Under the pieces are notes generated by a model. The model was not told the DNA's origin. It saw only the letters and a list, made by a program, of their open reading frames with translations, and did not search any database. A DNA stretch of 64,000 nucleotides from Gemmatales bacterium (lineage in GTDB: Bacteria > Planctomycetota > Planctomycetia > Gemmatales > Gemmataceae): positions 1 through 64,000 of the forward strand of contig BPJP01000004.1 of the NCBI GenBank assembly GCA_026004675.1, in the 5' to 3' direction. The translations under genes and the position numbers were made by a program. Shown one piece after another: positions 45,492 to 54,513 of the stretch; positions within the stretch are counted from its first letter, which is position 1; each line of letters starts with the position of its first letter.

Positions 45492-46925
45492 ATGCCGCAT
45501 TCCGAACCTTATTGCGATTATCGTATGACGGTGCGCGTCGAAATTCCGCACCGACCGGGACAATTCGCCCGTCTGGCAACCGTCCTTGCGGAAGAAAATG
45601 CCAATCTCTGGGCAGTCGACATCGTCGAAGTCAAACGGGACAAGATGATCCGCGATATCACCTTCGACGCTGAGAGCGAAGCCCACAGCCTGCATATCGT
45701 GGAACGCCTTCGGCAACTGGACGGCGTGCGCGTGCTGTTCGCCTCGGACCGAATTTTTCTGATTCATTTAGGCGGCAAAATCCGCACGCAAAGCAAGGTG
45801 CCGCTGCAAACGCGAAACGCCTTATCGATGGTTTACACGCCGGGTGTGGCCCGGGTGGCGCGTGCCATTGCCGAAGACCGTCGCAAGGTTTTCGCCTTCA
45901 CCAGCAAATCGAACAGTGTGGCGGTGGTATCCGACGGCTCGGCCGTTCTGGGTCTGGGCAATCTCGGCGCCGAAGCCGCCCTGCCCGTCATGGAAGGAAA
46001 GATCATGCTTTTTAAAGAGTTCGCCGACATCGACGGATGGCCCCTTTGCCTGGCATCGCAAGACCCCGAGGAAATCATCCGCACCGTGCAGGCCGTCGCA
46101 CCCACGTTTGGCGGCATCAATCTCGAGGATATCTCCGCTCCGCGTTGCTTCGAAATCGAAGAACGCCTCAAACAAACGCTCGACATTCCCGTGATGCACG
46201 ATGACCAGCATGGTACCGCCGTCGTCATCCTGGCTGCCTTGCAAAACGCCTTGAAAGTGGTGGGAAAGAAGATCGACAAAGTCAAAGTGGTTGTCAACGG
46301 TCTGGGTGCGGCCGGAACAGCTTGTTGCCGGATTCTCCTCGCTGCTGGCGTCACCCGACTCGTCGCCTGCGATCGCCAGGGCGCCCTGCTCGATACCGAT
46401 TCCGGCAACCTCGATCAGGCACGAGCGGATTTTCGTTCCGCTATCGATTTCAACAAGCCGATCATGTCGCTGCACGAAGCTCTGGCAGGAGCGGACGTTT
46501 TCATCGGGTTGTCGGTTGCCAATATTTTGAAACCTGAGGACCTGGAAGTGATGGCTCCTGATCGGGTTGTTTTTATCATGGCCAACCCCGATCCGGAGAT
46601 CGACCCGGCGCTAGCAGCTCCCTTGTGCCGGGTGTTGGCGACCGGGCGATCCGATCAACCGAATCAGGTGAACAATTTGTTGGCATTTCCGGGTATCTTT
46701 CGCGGGGCGCTGGACGTTCGCGCCCGAGAGATCAACGAGCCGATGAAATTGGCCGCCGCCCAGGCCATTGCCCGCGTCATTCCCGAAGATCATCTTTCGG
46801 AAGATTACATCGTGCCCAGCGTTTTCGACAAGCGTGTGGTCCGCGCGGTGGCCCGGGCCGTGGCCCGCGCCGCTCACGAAAGCGGAGTCGCCAGACGCCG
46901 AACGCGCGAAAACCATCGGTTTTGA
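45492..46925 (+). CDS. NAD(P)-dependent malic enzyme with N-terminal ACT domain
   Basis: A 477-residue enzyme. Residues about 10-90 form an ACT regulatory domain (TVRVEIPHRPGQFARLATVLAEE). The malic-enzyme catalytic part follows: YTPGVARVARAIAED, FTSKSNSVAVVSDGSAVLGLGNLG, GGINLEDISAPRCFEIE, and HDDQHGTAVV with the metal ligands. The NAD-binding part has VNGLGAAGTA. It decarboxylates malate to pyruvate; the ACT domain implies small-ligand control. Start ATG at 45492; ACGGGA precedes it. Single gene. Confidence 0.95.
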   Translation: MPHSEPYCDYRMTVRVEIPHRPGQFARLATVLAEENANLWAVDIVEVKRDKMIRDITFDAESEAHSLHIVERLRQLDGVRVLFASDRIFLIHLGGKIRTQSKVPLQTRNALSMVYTPGVARVARAIAEDRRKVFAFTSKSNSVAVVSDGSAVLGLGNLGAEAALPVMEGKIMLFKEFADIDGWPLCLASQDPEEIIRTVQAVAPTFGGINLEDISAPRCFEIEERLKQTLDIPVMHDDQHGTAVVILAALQNALKVVGKKIDKVKVVVNGLGAAGTACCRILLAAGVTRLVACDRQGALLDTDSGNLDQARADFRSAIDFNKPIMSLHEALAGADVFIGLSVANILKPEDLEVMAPDRVVFIMANPDPEIDPALAAPLCRVLATGRSDQPNQVNNLLAFPGIFRGALDVRAREINEPMKLAAAQAIARVIPEDHLSEDYIVPSVFDKRVVRAVARAVARAAHESGVARRRTRENHRF

Positions 46926-46936
46926 TGGCGGCGCAT

Positions 46937-47365
46937 TCAAGCGGCCATCCGTCGCCGAGGCGCTTGTCTCCAGGAACCGCCGCTGCCCGATCGCGCGTCA
47001 AGCGAAAACTCCCCACCACCGATCAACAACAGCGCTGACGTCACCAGCAAAAACATGACCACCGGCTCGAGCGACTGGACCGGCAAACGGAATATCTTCC
47101 ACCCATGCCACCAAACGAACAACCCTGCCGTGATGCTCATCACGACGAAGGCGCCCAGCCGGCAATAAAAACCGAGCACAATCGCCACGCCCGCGATGAA
47201 CTCGCCCCAGGCAATGACCATTTGCCAAAAGACCGGCAACCCAGGTTGCCATGCCGTGCCGCCGCTCAGCATGATCTTGAGAAAACCGTGATAGATACAC
47301 ACCAAACCGATGGCCACGCGGAGTACCAACGGTCCAAGTTTTTCCCGAAAAAACGGTTCGAACAC
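46937..47365 (-). CDS. DoxX-family membrane protein
   Basis: A 142-residue protein with four predicted membrane segments (LRVAIGLVCIYHGFLKIM, MVIAWGEFIAGVAIVLGFY, LGAFVVMSITAGLFVWWH, VVMFLLVTSALLLIG). GFLKIM and GEFIAG match the DoxX pattern. The TTG at 47389 would add eight residues; the GTG at 47365 has GGGAGGG at good spacing and was chosen. Role unknown; DoxX proteins serve in thiosulfate oxidation and redox stress in some bacteria. Convergent with the malic enzyme gene. Confidence 0.85.
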   Translation of the reverse strand: MFEPFFREKLGPLVLRVAIGLVCIYHGFLKIMLSGGTAWQPGLPVFWQMVIAWGEFIAGVAIVLGFYCRLGAFVVMSITAGLFVWWHGWKIFRLPVQSLEPVVMFLLVTSALLLIGGGEFSLDARSGSGGSWRQAPRRRMAA

Positions 47366-47521
47366 GGCAATCCCTCCCTGATTTTGCAAACAGCTCGGAT
47401 TGTCGCCTTTTCAGGCTACCCAAGTCAATATCGGCTAAATGCCACAGCTTCCCCAGGATGCAGAACCTTTTTTGCGGTTTACACCGCTAACGACCGGTGA
47501 ACGACTGGTACTACTTTGTCC

Positions 47522-47631
47522 AAATCACCGTTTGTTGACGGTTCCGCTCGTCGCGCTGACGCCACGACGCTCGCCGAAATCACCGTTTGTTGACGGTTCC
47601 GCTCGTCGCGCTGACGCCACGACGCTCGCCG
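47522..47631. repeat. Perfect 55-bp tandem direct repeat (two copies)
   Basis: Bases 47522-47576 and 47577-47631 are identical and directly adjacent. Each unit starts AAATCACCGTTTGTTGACGG; within it ACCGT-TTGTTG-ACGGT is a dyad. No third copy and no gene spans it convincingly. Confidence 0.93.
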
Positions 47632-47973
47632 AGGACAACTGCACAAGATAGCTAACGATTTCCTCCAGCGCCCCCTGGGCGCACCGAGGCGCACTTTCGC
47701 AGACCATCTGCGACAGGTGCCGGGCAACTTGGAGGCAGTGCGTAGGGAAGTAAAAATGAACTGTCGCCGCGAATCAGGCTTCGTGCCAAGACCACTCGAC
47801 GGATAGGGCCCGTCCCGTCCGCGGTTGCCAGGTCGCAATATGCCAGCCGTGCAATATCCGTAAGCAAAAACTCGATACCCGCTCATTCATCAGGTATCGT
47901 CAAACGGCAAGGCTTTCACGAACTGGGCAATCCGGTCTGCCTCAGAGCTTGTAAGGTCGGCTCACCTCCTCAT
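47632..47973. other. Gene-free stretch after the tandem repeat
   Basis: I find nothing supported in these 342 bases: no start with a ribosome site, no conserved motif, no terminator hairpin of note. A minus-strand open frame covers part of it and the repeat, but its peptide is low-complexity and Arg/Ser-rich. Confidence 0.5.
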
Positions 47974-48360
47974 TCACCCCAACAGCGGCACGCTGCGCTT
48001 GGCCAGCTGGATGCAGACGCCCCACGGATCGCGCAGCATGGCCAAAACGTCGCCGTTGGCTGCTGCGGCAGGCGGCATGGCCATCGTCGCCCCCGCAGCC
48101 ACAAGCCTATGGCACTCCGCGTCCACGTCGCTGGCGACAAAGGCGATGTGAAACGTCATCGGGTCCATCGAGGCATAATCGGGCACCGGCGCCGATTGCT
48201 GATAAATCTCCAACACCACCCGACCTGCCTCGTCGGCCAAAAACCGTGTATACGGCGGACCGTCAACTTGCCTGATGATCTTCATCCGCAAGTGCTTCAC
48301 ATACCAATCCGTCATCGCCACGGCATCCGCAACGTTGATGGCAAGATGTTCGATGATCAT
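47974..48360 (-). CDS. VOC/glyoxalase-family protein
   Basis: A 128-residue VOC-fold protein with two beta-alpha-beta-beta-beta halves. IEHLAINVADAVAMTDWYVKHL is the typical start, with a metal-ligand-like His at residue 4-5, and VLEIYQQ gives an acidic position. The second half has FHIAFVASDVDAECHRLVAAG and ends LRDPWGVCIQLAKR. Such proteins are lyases, dioxygenases or resistance proteins; the reaction cannot be assigned. It follows the ceramidase-like gene by 40 bases on the same strand. Confidence 0.85.
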   Translation of the reverse strand: MIIEHLAINVADAVAMTDWYVKHLRMKIIRQVDGPPYTRFLADEAGRVVLEIYQQSAPVPDYASMDPMTFHIAFVASDVDAECHRLVAAGATMAMPPAAAANGDVLAMLRDPWGVCIQLAKRSVPLLG

Positions 48361-48400
48361 GGTTTGGCTTCACGAACGGGGAAAGCAACTGGTTTCACAT

Positions 48401-49846
48401 TCATTCCGGCGCTTCGCTATGCAACTCTTTGTGCATTTCCAATAGCATTTTTGCGATTTTCGTCGAGGCTTCGGTTTCCATGAAGCTGGTGCCGAGCCAG
48501 GTTTCGTAGCCGCCGAGCGGATAATGCCTTGGCGTCGGCAGATAGCCGAACGAACCATTGGCCAGCTCGATGGTGAAAGTCTGCTTGAAGGGGCTTTTCT
48601 TTTTCAACTCCAGGCCGGTTTCGGCGAATACTTCGAAGGGGATGGCGGAGATACCGAGGTTGCCGAGGCGAAGAGCCTGAAGCGGGATCGGCATCTTGTC
48701 CGGGGACTCTCGGGCATGGCGAAGGATGCGTTCGGCGTAGAAAGTTTCCCGAGGATGCCAGCCGGTTTCCCCCCGTTTTTCCAGCACTTTTTTGGCATAG
48801 GCGATCTGCTGTTCGGTCGCTTTTCGGACGGCCAGGGTCAAATCGGTCGCTTTCGCCGACAGCGGCACCCAATCGTGGAACGTGATTTTTTTATGAGCGC
48901 GAAACACGGCGTCGGCGACATCGTTGGCGACGATTTTCATTTTCTGGTAGGGGGCCATTCTCTCGCGGGGTTTGCGAAAATCGATGTTGTTGACGTCGCC
49001 ACTGGTGCCGTTGGAAAGGATGCCGACAAACGGCGGATCGAGGCGGTCAGCGCCGAGCAGCTGTTGAATCCTGTCGGCGAAAAGAGCGAAATAGTCGGCC
49101 GAGATATGCCCTCGCGGCACGCCTCCGACGTAGTGGAGCGAGTAATTGGCTAACAGAGCGATCGGCCGGCCATCTCGGCTCTGCAGCGAAACAAACGCCA
49201 CTTCGGGATCGACCGGGCCGGCCGGTCGGATCAGGAAGTCGGCGGCAGCGGTCGGATTCATCCGGACCTTGTCCGTGCCGCCAAAGGGATTCCTGGCTTC
49301 TTTTTCGTTGCGAACAAGCCAGCGGCGGTTGAATACATGCTGCGGGACGTCGACTTTGCCCCAGCCGATCCTGGCCGGTTCGAGTTGGTTGACGGCCCGC
49401 TGCACGCCGTCGGCGATTCGCTGGACAAGAAACTCCTGATACGCCGTCAACTTTGGCGTTCGGACCATTTTGTTCGGGTTGCGGGCACTTGGTCCCGAAT
49501 GCGTATGCGTCGCTGCCATCAGTTGATGGGTGACGGGAATCTTTGTCGCTTGGAAGACCTTCTCTTTAGCGGCGTCGTAGACTTCGCGGGGAATGCCGAC
49601 GTTGTCGCACAGGACGATAGCGATCCTGGTCGTCCCGTCATCGAGCACCAGGCAGCGGGCGTGCAGTTCGTCATGGATATGGGTCGCATAAGGAACGCGG
49701 AAGCCGCCAACGATCGGTGAGCCTAGAGGCGGAGTGATGTTGCTGGTCGCCGCCCCGGCACGGAAGACCTTTTCTTTCGCCAGCGACGCAGCGGGCAGGC
49801 ACAACATCGACGCGCACAGACAAGCCGACAACAAACGAACAATCAT
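48401..49846 (-). CDS. Secreted neutral/alkaline ceramidase-like hydrolase
   Basis: A 481-residue exported protein with signal peptide ending SLAKEK. It shows AGAATSNITPPLGSPIVGGF, the start of neutral ceramidase-like domains common in planctomycetes; zinc ligands are suggested by HDELHARCLVL and ATHTHSGPS (His-x-His). ILSNGTSGDVNNIDF carries the nucleophile-Ser region (NGTSGDVN). NxxLHYVGG adds another His. Whether the substrate is a ceramide is not known. GGGAGGCGG precedes the ATG at 49846. Confidence 0.85.
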   Translation of the reverse strand: MIVRLLSACLCASMLCLPAASLAKEKVFRAGAATSNITPPLGSPIVGGFRVPYATHIHDELHARCLVLDDGTTRIAIVLCDNVGIPREVYDAAKEKVFQATKIPVTHQLMAATHTHSGPSARNPNKMVRTPKLTAYQEFLVQRIADGVQRAVNQLEPARIGWGKVDVPQHVFNRRWLVRNEKEARNPFGGTDKVRMNPTAAADFLIRPAGPVDPEVAFVSLQSRDGRPIALLANYSLHYVGGVPRGHISADYFALFADRIQQLLGADRLDPPFVGILSNGTSGDVNNIDFRKPRERMAPYQKMKIVANDVADAVFRAHKKITFHDWVPLSAKATDLTLAVRKATEQQIAYAKKVLEKRGETGWHPRETFYAERILRHARESPDKMPIPLQALRLGNLGISAIPFEVFAETGLELKKKSPFKQTFTIELANGSFGYLPTPRHYPLGGYETWLGTSFMETEASTKIAKMLLEMHKELHSEAPE

Positions 49847-49946
49847 GGCCGCCTCCCAATTCTGAAGAAAACTGCCAGAAACCCGGCCACTGGCAAAATA
49901 AGCGACAGCTGGTCCAGGTTAATCCAAAAGCGGATTCTTTTCCCAG

Positions 49947-51176
49947 TCAAAACTTCAGCTTCAACGCCGAAAGCCGATCGACCGTTTCTTTCATCAGGGC
50001 GTCTTCCTCGGCTTCGTCTTTGGCGAGGTAGGTGACGGAAAAACGGAGGTAGGGGCCTGCATTGTCCCATGGAACGCAGCAAACCGATTGTTCGTGAATC
50101 AGAAATTGCGATGCCTCCTCGGCATTGGCGAAAGTGCGATCCAAGGCGCCTTTGGGGGCTTTCACGTAAAGGAAGTAGGTGCCGCCGGGCATCTTCGCCT
50201 GAAAGCCGACCTGATTCAGGGCAGCAACCAGCTTTTCCAGCCGACGACGATATTTCTCCCGGGTCCTGTCGGCGATCTCCGGATGTTCGAGGGCTGCCTT
50301 GGCCGCCTTTTGAATGGCGATGAATTGCCCAGAATCGGAGTTGTCTTTGATGTCGGCGAACGCTTGCACGATTTTGGCGTGGCCAGCGACGAAAGCCATG
50401 CGCCAGCCAATCATATTGAATCCTTTAGACAGCGAATGGACTTCGACGCCGACCTCTTTGGCTCCGTCGATCTGGAGAAAACTCAACGGCGGACCATCGA
50501 ACGTCAGGCAGATATGCGCCGCATCCTGCACGACGACGACCTGGTTGGCATGGGCGAAGTCGATGACTCGGCGATAGAAATCGCGCGTGGCGACGGCCCC
50601 TGTTGGGCTGTTGGGATAATTGAGAACGAGTAGTTTGGCCCGTCGGCGAATGTCAGCTGGGATCGACTCCAAATCGGGGAAAAAGCCGTTCTCTTCCAAG
50701 AGGGGCAAGTTGAAAACCTCGCCGCCATAATATTTCGTATGCGTACCGGCGACGGGGTAGCCCGGCACCGTCATGAGGGTAACGTCGCCGGGGTTGATAA
50801 AGGCAGCGGGCAGCATAGCCAAAGCTGGTTTGGAGCCGATGGCGTGGTTGATTTCGGTGGCCGGGTCGAGTTCCACGCCGAAGACGCGCTTCATGAAGGC
50901 GGCAGCCGCTTCTTTGAATTCGAAAATGCCGTTGTCGGCGTAGCCGCGATTCTCCAGTTTGTCGACTTCCTGCTTCATGACATCGCGGACCAGGGGGTCG
51001 GCCATGTCATCGTTCTCTCCGATGCCGAAGTCCAGAAGTCGGCGTTCCGGATGGGCGGCGAGTGCGGCACGTTTGGCGCGTTTGATTTTCTCGAACTTGT
51101 AGATCTCGGTCCCTTTGCCGTAGTTGGCACCGCCGATGCGCTCGGCAAAGAGGGTCTGAAACCAGGGATCGCTCAT
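49947..51176 (-). CDS. dapL: LL-diaminopimelate aminotransferase
   Basis: A 409-residue PLP class I aminotransferase of the DapL type, which makes LL-diaminopimelate directly from tetrahydrodipicolinate for lysine and cell-wall synthesis. GGANYGKGTEIYKFEKIKRAK is the DapL-specific N-terminus; the PLP Lys is in SLSKGFNMIGWR. The DapL route is typical of Planctomycetes, Chlamydiae and plants. AGGAAAGGCAG precedes the ATG at 51176. Single gene, no dap neighbours. Confidence 0.93.
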   Translation of the reverse strand: MSDPWFQTLFAERIGGANYGKGTEIYKFEKIKRAKRAALAAHPERRLLDFGIGENDDMADPLVRDVMKQEVDKLENRGYADNGIFEFKEAAAAFMKRVFGVELDPATEINHAIGSKPALAMLPAAFINPGDVTLMTVPGYPVAGTHTKYYGGEVFNLPLLEENGFFPDLESIPADIRRRAKLLVLNYPNSPTGAVATRDFYRRVIDFAHANQVVVVQDAAHICLTFDGPPLSFLQIDGAKEVGVEVHSLSKGFNMIGWRMAFVAGHAKIVQAFADIKDNSDSGQFIAIQKAAKAALEHPEIADRTREKYRRRLEKLVAALNQVGFQAKMPGGTYFLYVKAPKGALDRTFANAEEASQFLIHEQSVCCVPWDNAGPYLRFSVTYLAKDEAEEDALMKETVDRLSALKLKF

Positions 51177-51271
51177 GTGGCTGCCTTTCCTGTCAATGGA
51201 GTCTTACCCCATAGAAATATTTGCTTGCGGGGCGGATGTCCAACCAGCGCGTTTGACCAGATCGACGGCTC

Positions 51272-52750
51272 TTACCAGAGCAGCGGCAGCCACCAATAGA
51301 CGAAGACCGTAATCAAGACGGAGCCGATGAGATTCAGCACGAGACCGGCACGCGCCATTTTGGGCACCGTGAGAAATCCAGTGCCGAAGACGATGGCATT
51401 GGGCGGGGTGGCGACGGGAAGCATGAAAGCTCCCGAGACGGCCAACGCGGCGGACATCATCAGCATCAGGGGGTCCATTCCGAACGCCTTGCCGACTTCC
51501 GCAAGAACCGGCATCAAAAGGGTGGCAGTGGCCACATTGCTAGTGAATTCCGTCAAAAACAAGGTGAAGATCGTAACAATGAACACACCGGCCAAGGCGG
51601 GAATGTGCCCAAAACCGGCAAGATGGCTGCCAAGCCAAACCGCTAGTTTCGACTGGGTAAATGCCGATGCCAGCGACAGTCCGCCGCCAAACAGAATGAG
51701 GATGCCCCAGGGGACTTTCACCGCGACATCCCAGTTTAAGATCCCTTCCTTCGACCCTGCCCCGCTGGGAATGACGAACAGCAAAAGGGCACCGGCAATT
51801 GCGATCGTGCTGTCATCGAACTTCGGCCATCGGGGAAAAAGCTGCAACAAATACGGGCGCGTCAACCAGGCCAAGGCCACCATGCTCCAAACCACGGCGA
51901 CGATTTTTTCCTGTCGGGTCATGGCGCCCAACTCGGCGCGCAGCTGGCGGATCGTATGCGATGCACGGCCGGTGTGCGGCAAGCGAAAGGCGAAACGGGT
52001 CAGATAAAACCATGCCACCAGCAGAAAGGCAAAGGAAAACGGGGCGGCAAAGACCAGCCACTGCACGAAGTCGATTTCGGTTCCAAGCAATTCTTTGACC
52101 AGACCAGCCGTCACGACGTTGGTGGGCGAACCGATCAAGGTCGCCATGCCTCCGATCGAAGCCGCATAAGCGATGCCCAACATCAAGGCGGTGCCAAACT
52201 GGTCGCTCGGCTGGTCTTGTTCGTCGTTGACGTGTTCGATGACGGCGAAAGCGATCGGGACCATGAGAAGGGTGGTCGCGGTGTTCGATATCCACATCGA
52301 CAGAAATGCTGTCGCCAGCATGAATCCGAGTGTGATCCGCACTGGTCCGGTGCCGACCCAATCGACGATGGCGAGAGCGACTCGGCGGTGCAATCCCCAG
52401 CGTTCAAGGGCGAGAGAAAGCAGCAAGCCGCCCAGGAACAGGAAAATCAGAGGGCTGCCGTAGGGTGCTGCCGCAGCCTTGGGTGTTGCTGCCCCGGTTA
52501 TCGGTAACAACAGCAGGGGTAACAGCGCCGTAGCAGGGATCGGAATCGCCTCGGTGACCCACCAGGTCGCCATCCATAGCGTCGTACCGCCGACGGCTTG
52601 AGCGGCGAAAGACAGGTCCGGCGCCGGAATGGCGATAGCAATGACAAAAAGGATGGGACCAAGAAAGAGACCTGCTCGCCGCAAGCCTTTGCCTTCGACC
52701 AATCGGACTTCTTCCACCACTTCGCCCTCAGTCGCCAAAATAATGAGCAA
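51272..52750 (-). CDS. DASS-family anion:sodium symporter
   Basis: A 492-residue membrane protein with about 11-13 membrane segments, of the DASS (SLC13/CitT) family. The family signatures are SNTATTLLMVPIA near 155 and TEFTSNVATATLLMPVLAE near 400, giving the two SNT-type Na/dicarboxylate motifs. Substrates are dicarboxylates or sulfate. The start listed is TTG at 52750, which overlaps the 3' end of the upstream gene; GTG codons at 52720 or 52717 avoid the overlap and follow GAGGG, so either is possible. Confidence 0.92.
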   Translation of the reverse strand: MLIILATEGEVVEEVRLVEGKGLRRAGLFLGPILFVIAIAIPAPDLSFAAQAVGGTTLWMATWWVTEAIPIPATALLPLLLLPITGAATPKAAAAPYGSPLIFLFLGGLLLSLALERWGLHRRVALAIVDWVGTGPVRITLGFMLATAFLSMWISNTATTLLMVPIAFAVIEHVNDEQDQPSDQFGTALMLGIAYAASIGGMATLIGSPTNVVTAGLVKELLGTEIDFVQWLVFAAPFSFAFLLVAWFYLTRFAFRLPHTGRASHTIRQLRAELGAMTRQEKIVAVVWSMVALAWLTRPYLLQLFPRWPKFDDSTIAIAGALLLFVIPSGAGSKEGILNWDVAVKVPWGILILFGGGLSLASAFTQSKLAVWLGSHLAGFGHIPALAGVFIVTIFTLFLTEFTSNVATATLLMPVLAEVGKAFGMDPLMLMMSAALAVSGAFMLPVATPPNAIVFGTGFLTVPKMARAGLVLNLIGSVLITVFVYWWLPLLW

Positions 52751-53456
52751 CGAATCGCTTGAGAATGGCTTGGGCCGATGCCGAGTCTTGCAGCGATGCC
52801 GTCAATTCGGACAACGTCACTCGAGCTATCCGCTCCACGTACTGGGGATAATTCCGCAACCGAAGCAGCAAATCATGGGAAGTCAATTCGGGATGGAACT
52901 GGGTGCAATAGATAGGAGCGTCGTCGAAGCGATACGCCTGGTGCGGAACTTTTTCCGAATAGGCGAGAAGAGTGGCTTGGGGAGGCAATTCGGCGACGTA
53001 GTCTTCGTGTCCCATCTGGGCTGGAAAAGACGGAGCCAGCGGCGCGAACACGGGGTCCCTTTGGCCGGCTTCGGTGAGATAGACCTGGTGCGTGCCGACT
53101 TCAGCGCGGCTAAGATCGTGCACGACTCTGCCTCCCATGGCACGGGCCAAAGCCTGAAAACCCCAACACGACGCAAAAGTCGGTTTTTTGGCTGCGTGGA
53201 CAACGCGGAGCGAATCGAGGGCCTGTTCGAGCCAGGCCCCTTCCCCGGCAGCCGAATACTCGCCCGCCCCTCCTAAAAGAACCATGTCGGTCGGCGCCAG
53301 GTGGTCTTTGGTTACCGCAACATTCAGCAAATCCAAAACATGGATTTGCGATGTCTCGATTCCCAATACTCGTGCAAAGGCGCCGACCTCATGCTGACGC
53401 ATCGGGTCGTCGGCATTTCGCACTTGCAGCAACAGAAACCGGAGTCGTCCAGCCAT
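52728..53456 (-). CDS. Class I glutamine amidotransferase-like protein
   Basis: A 242-residue GATase1 protein. The catalytic Cys is in ASCWGFQAL, where the usual GxCxG elbow is ASCWG; His and Glu are in QFHPELT. The length and MGHEDYVAELP region fit stand-alone GuaA-like amidotransferases. Here no synthetase domain is attached, so it may be a peptide or small-molecule amidase. ATG at 53456 was chosen over TTG at 53471, which would overlap moxR. It overlaps the DASS gene start downstream. Confidence 0.85.
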   Translation of the reverse strand: MAGRLRFLLLQVRNADDPMRQHEVGAFARVLGIETSQIHVLDLLNVAVTKDHLAPTDMVLLGGAGEYSAAGEGAWLEQALDSLRVVHAAKKPTFASCWGFQALARAMGGRVVHDLSRAEVGTHQVYLTEAGQRDPVFAPLAPSFPAQMGHEDYVAELPPQATLLAYSEKVPHQAYRFDDAPIYCTQFHPELTSHDLLLRLRNYPQYVERIARVTLSELTASLQDSASAQAILKRFVAHYFGD

Positions 53457-53467
53457 GGGAATCGAGA

Positions 53468-54451
53468 TCAATCCGCTTCGAGAACCGGCACCGTGTCGAG
53501 AAGTTCGTTGACGATTTCGCTGACCTGTCGGCCTTCAACTTCGGCTTCCGGCCGAATGATCAAGCGGTGACCGAGGACGGGCAAAGCGACGGCTTGAACG
53601 TCGGCATGAGTGAAATAATGCCGTCCGTCGAGTAGAGCCCGGGCGCGAGCGCAGCGAAGGAGACACAAAGAAGCCCGTGGACTTGCCCCCAAGGAGAGGT
53701 CGGGATGCTCGCGACTTGCTTCGGCCAGCGTCACGATGTAATGCAAAAGCGAATCGGCACCGTAGACCAGCGGCACTTGCTTTTGCATCTCCAGGATCAA
53801 TGCGGCATCGGCGATCGGCTCCGGCATCTCCGGTTCTCGGCTATGCAGTTTCAGCATGTCGACTTCCCGCTCGTGTCCCGGATATCCCATATCGACACGC
53901 AGCAGAAAGCGATCCAATTGGGCCTCGGGCAAGCGGTAAACCCCTTCCTGTTCGACCGGATTCTGGGTCGCCAGCACCATAAATGGCTTGGGCAACGGCA
54001 GCGTTGTCCCTTCGATCGTAACCTGGTTTTCCTGCATCGCCTCCAGTAGAGCCGATTGCGTCTTGGCAGGCGCCCGGTTGACTTCGTCGGCCAGCAAAAC
54101 CTGGCAAAACACCGGACCCTTGCGGAGAACGAATTCGTTTTCCTTGCGGTCGAAGATGTAGGTTCCGGTTATATCCGACGGAAGCAGATCGGGAGTGAAC
54201 TGGATGCGCTGATAGTCGATGCCGAGCACTCGAGCAAATAGTTTCGACAGCGTCGTTTTCGCAACGCCCGGCACGCCTTCCAAAAGCACATGGCCATTGG
54301 CCAAAAGCGCGATCAGAAAATGATGCGTCACGCTTTCCATGCCGACGACGACCCGGGAGACCGCTTCCATTGTGCGATCGCGAATGTCGCGGATTCGCTG
54401 ACACCAGTCGCGGATAGCAGTACCGTCGCTCAGCTCGTTTTCCATGACCAT
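53468..54451 (-). CDS. MoxR-type AAA+ ATPase
   Basis: A 327-residue AAA+ ATPase. Walker A is GVPGVAKTTL at 59-68, Walker B is VLLADEVNRAP, followed by ALLEAMQE and sensor-1 VLATQNPVEQEG. MoxR ATPases are thought to assemble or activate metallo- and envelope protein complexes with partner DUF58/VWA proteins. Its partners here are a transglutaminase-like gene upstream and, further along, a coiled-coil DUF4175-like gene. ATG at 54451 or 54445; no clear ribosome site. Confidence 0.95.
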   Translation of the reverse strand: MVMENELSDGTAIRDWCQRIRDIRDRTMEAVSRVVVGMESVTHHFLIALLANGHVLLEGVPGVAKTTLSKLFARVLGIDYQRIQFTPDLLPSDITGTYIFDRKENEFVLRKGPVFCQVLLADEVNRAPAKTQSALLEAMQENQVTIEGTTLPLPKPFMVLATQNPVEQEGVYRLPEAQLDRFLLRVDMGYPGHEREVDMLKLHSREPEMPEPIADAALILEMQKQVPLVYGADSLLHYIVTLAEASREHPDLSLGASPRASLCLLRCARARALLDGRHYFTHADVQAVALPVLGHRLIIRPEAEVEGRQVSEIVNELLDTVPVLEAD

Positions 54452-54513
54452 ATTTCAACAGGTCGATCGACAGAGTCCCGTAAGTGTAATTTCGCAGAAA
54501 TGCGTTCTTTCGG

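Noticed and set aside
47479..47886. 135-codon minus-strand frame over the tandem repeat
   Set aside because: Its coding peptide is low-complexity and duplicates with the repeat; no start signal.
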